Origin: Planctomycetota bacterium
GTDB lineage: Bacteria > Planctomycetota > Phycisphaerae > Phycisphaerales > SM1A02
Assembly (NCBI GenBank): GCA_017859745.1
Contig: JAFMML010000009.1
Coordinates: forward strand, 1 to 64,000
Direction: 5' to 3'
Length of the DNA stretch: 64,000 nucleotides
In this document: one piece after another, positions 61,978 to 64,000 of the stretch
Layout of the letters: the number at the start of each line of letters is the position of its first letter
Numbering within the stretch: position 1 is the first letter of the stretch
The notes under the pieces: generated by a model
Seen by the model: only the letters and a program-made list of their open reading frames with translations
Database searches by the model: none
What the model was told of the DNA's origin: nothing
Position numbers and translations under genes: made by a program

Positions 61978-63771
61978 TCAGGCGAAGGTGGCGGATCGTG
62001 AAGCCGCCTCGCGCTCGTCGAGCGCCACTTCGAGCACCCGGACGTCCCGGACCGAGCCGACCACCTCGCGACGACCGCGGTAGGCGTCGAACTTCGGCTC
62101 GACGACGAGCTCGATCGCGGCCCCCTTGGACAGCAGCCCACGGTGCTCGACCGATCGCCACCACGTGGCCCGGAGGAACGAGCCGCGACCGTCGGTGACC
62201 TGCAGTTCGAGATGATCGTTCTGCTTGCCGAAGACCCGCGGCTCCGCGGCGATCCGCACGCCCGTCAGCCGGAACGACGGCGGGCGATTGCTGCGCCCGA
62301 AGGGCGCGAGGCGTTCGATGTCGGACATCGCCCGCGCATCGAGCTCGGACAGTTGGGCGTCTCCGTCGATGCGGATGGTCGGCATGAGGTCGTCCGGACC
62401 GATCCGCTCGGCCGCGTGGCCGAGAAGCGCCTCGGTGAACGCCTCGAGGCGATCCTCCTCGACCTTCAGGCCCGCGGCGGCGGCATGGCCCCCGAAGGTC
62501 GCAAGGTGCTCGCGGCACGCCTCGAAGCCCTCGAGGATCGAGTAGTCGTCGACACTTCGAGCCGAGCCCTTGGCGACACCGTCGGCGAGGCACATGAGGA
62601 CCGCGGGCCTTCCGAATCGCTCGACGAGGCGCGAGCAGACGATGCCCACCACGCCGGGGTGCCATTCGGGATGCGCCAGCACGATGGCCCGACGATCCGG
62701 GCCGGTCATCCCCCGCGCCTCGGCGAGTTCGCACGCCTGCTCGAAGATCCTGCGTTCGATGCGCCGGCGCCGCTCGTTCTGCCGGGCCAGCGCCGCCGCG
62801 ATGGTGCGGCTCTCCTCGGACCCCGCCTCGGTGAACAGCCGCACCGCCTCGCCGGCGTGCCCGAGGCGGCCGCAGGCGTTGAGGCTCGGTGCGAGGCGGA
62901 AGGCGACGTCCTCGCTGTCGGGTGATCGCCCCGACACGAGATCGGACTGTTCGAGCAGGGCCCGCACCCCCGGAATCCCGCAGGCGGACAGACGCGCCAA
63001 CCCCGTCGCCGCCAGCACCCGGTTCTCGTCGCGCAGCGGCACCACGTCCGCGATCGTGCCCAGCGCCGCGAGCGGCAGGCATTCGACCAGCTCCCGCTTG
63101 AACGACTCGCCCACCTGCTCCGAACCGCACCACTCCCGCGCGAACTGCCAGGCCAGCTTGAAGGCGACCCCGGCGCCGCAGAGTTCGCCGAACGGATAGT
63201 CCGCACCGGGATGTCGGGGATGCACCACTTCGGCGGCAGGAGGAAGCAGGACCTCGCCGTCCTCGCCCCGAGCGAACTCGTGATGGTCCGTGATCACCAT
63301 CTCGAGGCCGGCGGCGTTCGCGGCCTCGACCTCCGCCACGGCGGTGACGCCGCAATCCACCGAGACCACCAGATCCGCGCCCTCGCGCCGCAGTTCGAGC
63401 AGTCGCTCGGCGCTCAGGCCGTAGCCGTCGTCGACGCGGTGCGGAATGAAGATCGGCACCTCTGCGTCGGGGCAGGCCACCTTGAGGATCCGCCAGAGGA
63501 TCGAACTCGCGGTGACGCCGTCGACGTCGTAGTCGCCGTAGATCGCGACGCGGCGCCCGGCCCGGAGCGCCTCGACGAGTCTCCTCGCCGCCGACTCGAG
63601 GCCGTGCATCCTCCGGGGATCGTGCAGTTGCGACAGCCTCGGGGTGAAGAACGCCTCGAGCGCTTCGCCTTCGCCGATCCCCCGCCAGCGGACCAGTCGC
63701 CCGAAGAGCGTGTCCTCCCGGTCCTCGGTCGCGTGATCCGGGACGATCCAGCGCCTGGTGAGTCCTCGCAT
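61978..63771 (-). CDS. recJ: Single-stranded-DNA-specific exonuclease RecJ
   Basis: 597 residues from the ATG at 63771, chosen because a -10-like TACCCT ends 6 bases upstream. DHH motifs: IYGDYDVDGVTASSIL, VSVDCGVTA, ITDHHEF and LGTIADVVPL; DHHA1 motifs: HPEWHPGVVGIVCSRLVER, GSARS and FGGHAAAAGL; and a C-terminal OB fold with FGKQNDHLELQV. The exonuclease degrades single-stranded DNA 5' to 3' in mismatch and recombination repair. Length and motif order are family-typical. Confidence 0.95.
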   Translation of the reverse strand: MRGLTRRWIVPDHATEDREDTLFGRLVRWRGIGEGEALEAFFTPRLSQLHDPRRMHGLESAARRLVEALRAGRRVAIYGDYDVDGVTASSILWRILKVACPDAEVPIFIPHRVDDGYGLSAERLLELRREGADLVVSVDCGVTAVAEVEAANAAGLEMVITDHHEFARGEDGEVLLPPAAEVVHPRHPGADYPFGELCGAGVAFKLAWQFAREWCGSEQVGESFKRELVECLPLAALGTIADVVPLRDENRVLAATGLARLSACGIPGVRALLEQSDLVSGRSPDSEDVAFRLAPSLNACGRLGHAGEAVRLFTEAGSEESRTIAAALARQNERRRRIERRIFEQACELAEARGMTGPDRRAIVLAHPEWHPGVVGIVCSRLVERFGRPAVLMCLADGVAKGSARSVDDYSILEGFEACREHLATFGGHAAAAGLKVEEDRLEAFTEALLGHAAERIGPDDLMPTIRIDGDAQLSELDARAMSDIERLAPFGRSNRPPSFRLTGVRIAAEPRVFGKQNDHLELQVTDGRGSFLRATWWRSVEHRGLLSKGAAIELVVEPKFDAYRGRREVVGSVRDVRVLEVALDEREAASRSATFA

Positions 63772-63777
63772 CGGCAC

Positions 63778-63783
63778 AGGGTA
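63778..63783 (-). promoter_or_regulatory. -10-like box (TACCCT), leaderless-type, for recJ
   Basis: On the minus strand TACCCT ends 6 bases before the recJ ATG at 63771, with GTGCCG between. Confidence 0.5.
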
Positions 63784-64000
63784 CGAGATCCGGGGACGGA
63801 TCGGGTCCGGAGGGACGCCTTGCCCGCGACCGATCCTCGCCGATACTGCGGTCCCGTCGCAGCCGCGACCGATCACCCCCCAACGACCAGACCTCCCTCC
63901 GGTTCGTCGCCGGAGTCCCTGGGGGCCACCCCTTCGGAGCGACCGCTCCCGACCGCGCCGCAACCGATCGTCCCGTTCGACGAAGCCCGCCCCGAGAAGC
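63784..64000 (+). other. Right-edge region, possible 5' part of a plus-strand gene
   Basis: A plus-strand GATACT at 63842-63847 could be a -10. From about 63855 one frame stays open to the edge and reads as Pro/Ser-rich then PIVPFDEARPEK, which looks coding, but it has no ATG, GTG or TTG start. It may be the start of a gene running off the window, or noise. Confidence 0.2.

Noticed and set aside
63784-64000. A definite gene at the right edge
   Set aside because: One plus-strand frame is open and coding-like, but no start codon is visible, so it is listed only as a possible partial gene.

Overview
The window is a 64 kb piece of a GC-rich (roughly 70%) bacterial chromosome, almost certainly a planctomycete, most likely of the Phycisphaerae/Phycisphaerales. 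The evidence is a set of lineage habits: a planctomycete cytochrome (PSCyt1/DUF1549/DUF1553) gene directly followed by a Tat-exported DUF1501 gene, three large secreted proteins ending in paired dockerin-like calcium repeats of the form DxNxDGxVDGADLxxxLxxWG, Cys-rich GACC repeats, zinc-ribbon membrane proteins, and two groEL copies. No rRNA, tRNA, insertion sequence, phage gene or CRISPR array was seen. The content looks like ordinary chromosome.

Layout. 1-10.3 kb: the C-terminal part of a secreted M43-type metalloprotease with thrombospondin-3, MopE and dockerin-like modules, then small lipoproteins, a DMT permease, a secreted esterase overlapping a PqqB-like metallo-beta-lactamase-fold lipoprotein, a flavin-binding PNPOx protein, OsmC and a TlpA-like thioredoxin. 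10.3-16.9 kb: a Cys-rich dockerin-like protein divergent from the cytochrome/DUF1501 pair. 16.9-28.4 kb: a nucleobase catabolism block, with adenine deaminase divergent from the complete reductive pyrimidine pathway (preT-preA, beta-ureidopropionase, dihydropyrimidinase, semialdehyde dehydrogenase, beta-alanine-type aminotransferase) and a convergent NCS1 nucleobase permease. 28.4-33 kb: two overlapping crcB fluoride channel genes, a third dockerin-like protein and an AraC regulator. 33-42 kb: ribokinase with a lipoprotein, a DUF4105 protein, a Tat-exported Gfo/Idh/MocA oxidoreductase, a PYROXD2-like FAD enzyme, and a sialate O-acetylesterase divergent from a sialidase. 42-52 kb: an rRNA methyltransferase-like enzyme, an ABC exporter unit, an M28 aminopeptidase with PDZ domain, and queC overlapping a MoxR ATPase. 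52-58.9 kb: a chaperone cluster groEL-groES-groEL-dnaJ-grpE plus an FmdB-type zinc ribbon. 58.9-64 kb: an AlkX/YcaQ-like glycosylase, a ROK kinase, and recJ followed by a winged-helix regulator.

How it fits together. The preT to aminotransferase genes would turn uracil/thymine taken up by the NCS1 permease into beta-alanine (or its methyl form) and then into acyl-CoA, with ammonia released at two steps; adenine deaminase feeds purine base into the same nitrogen economy. The sialidase and O-acetylesterase would act together on O-acetylated sialoglycans. The chaperone cluster provides two GroEL variants with one GroES and the DnaK co-chaperones; dnaK itself is outside the window.

The most interesting general signal is in the start regions. 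Eight genes have a TAnnnT hexamer ending only 6-8 bases before an ATG and no ribosome binding site, which predicts leaderless mRNAs. Many of the other genes carry a recognisable GGAG/AAGGA-type site. This pattern was also used to choose several starts. All functional calls rest on motif and family recognition by eye; no search was run.
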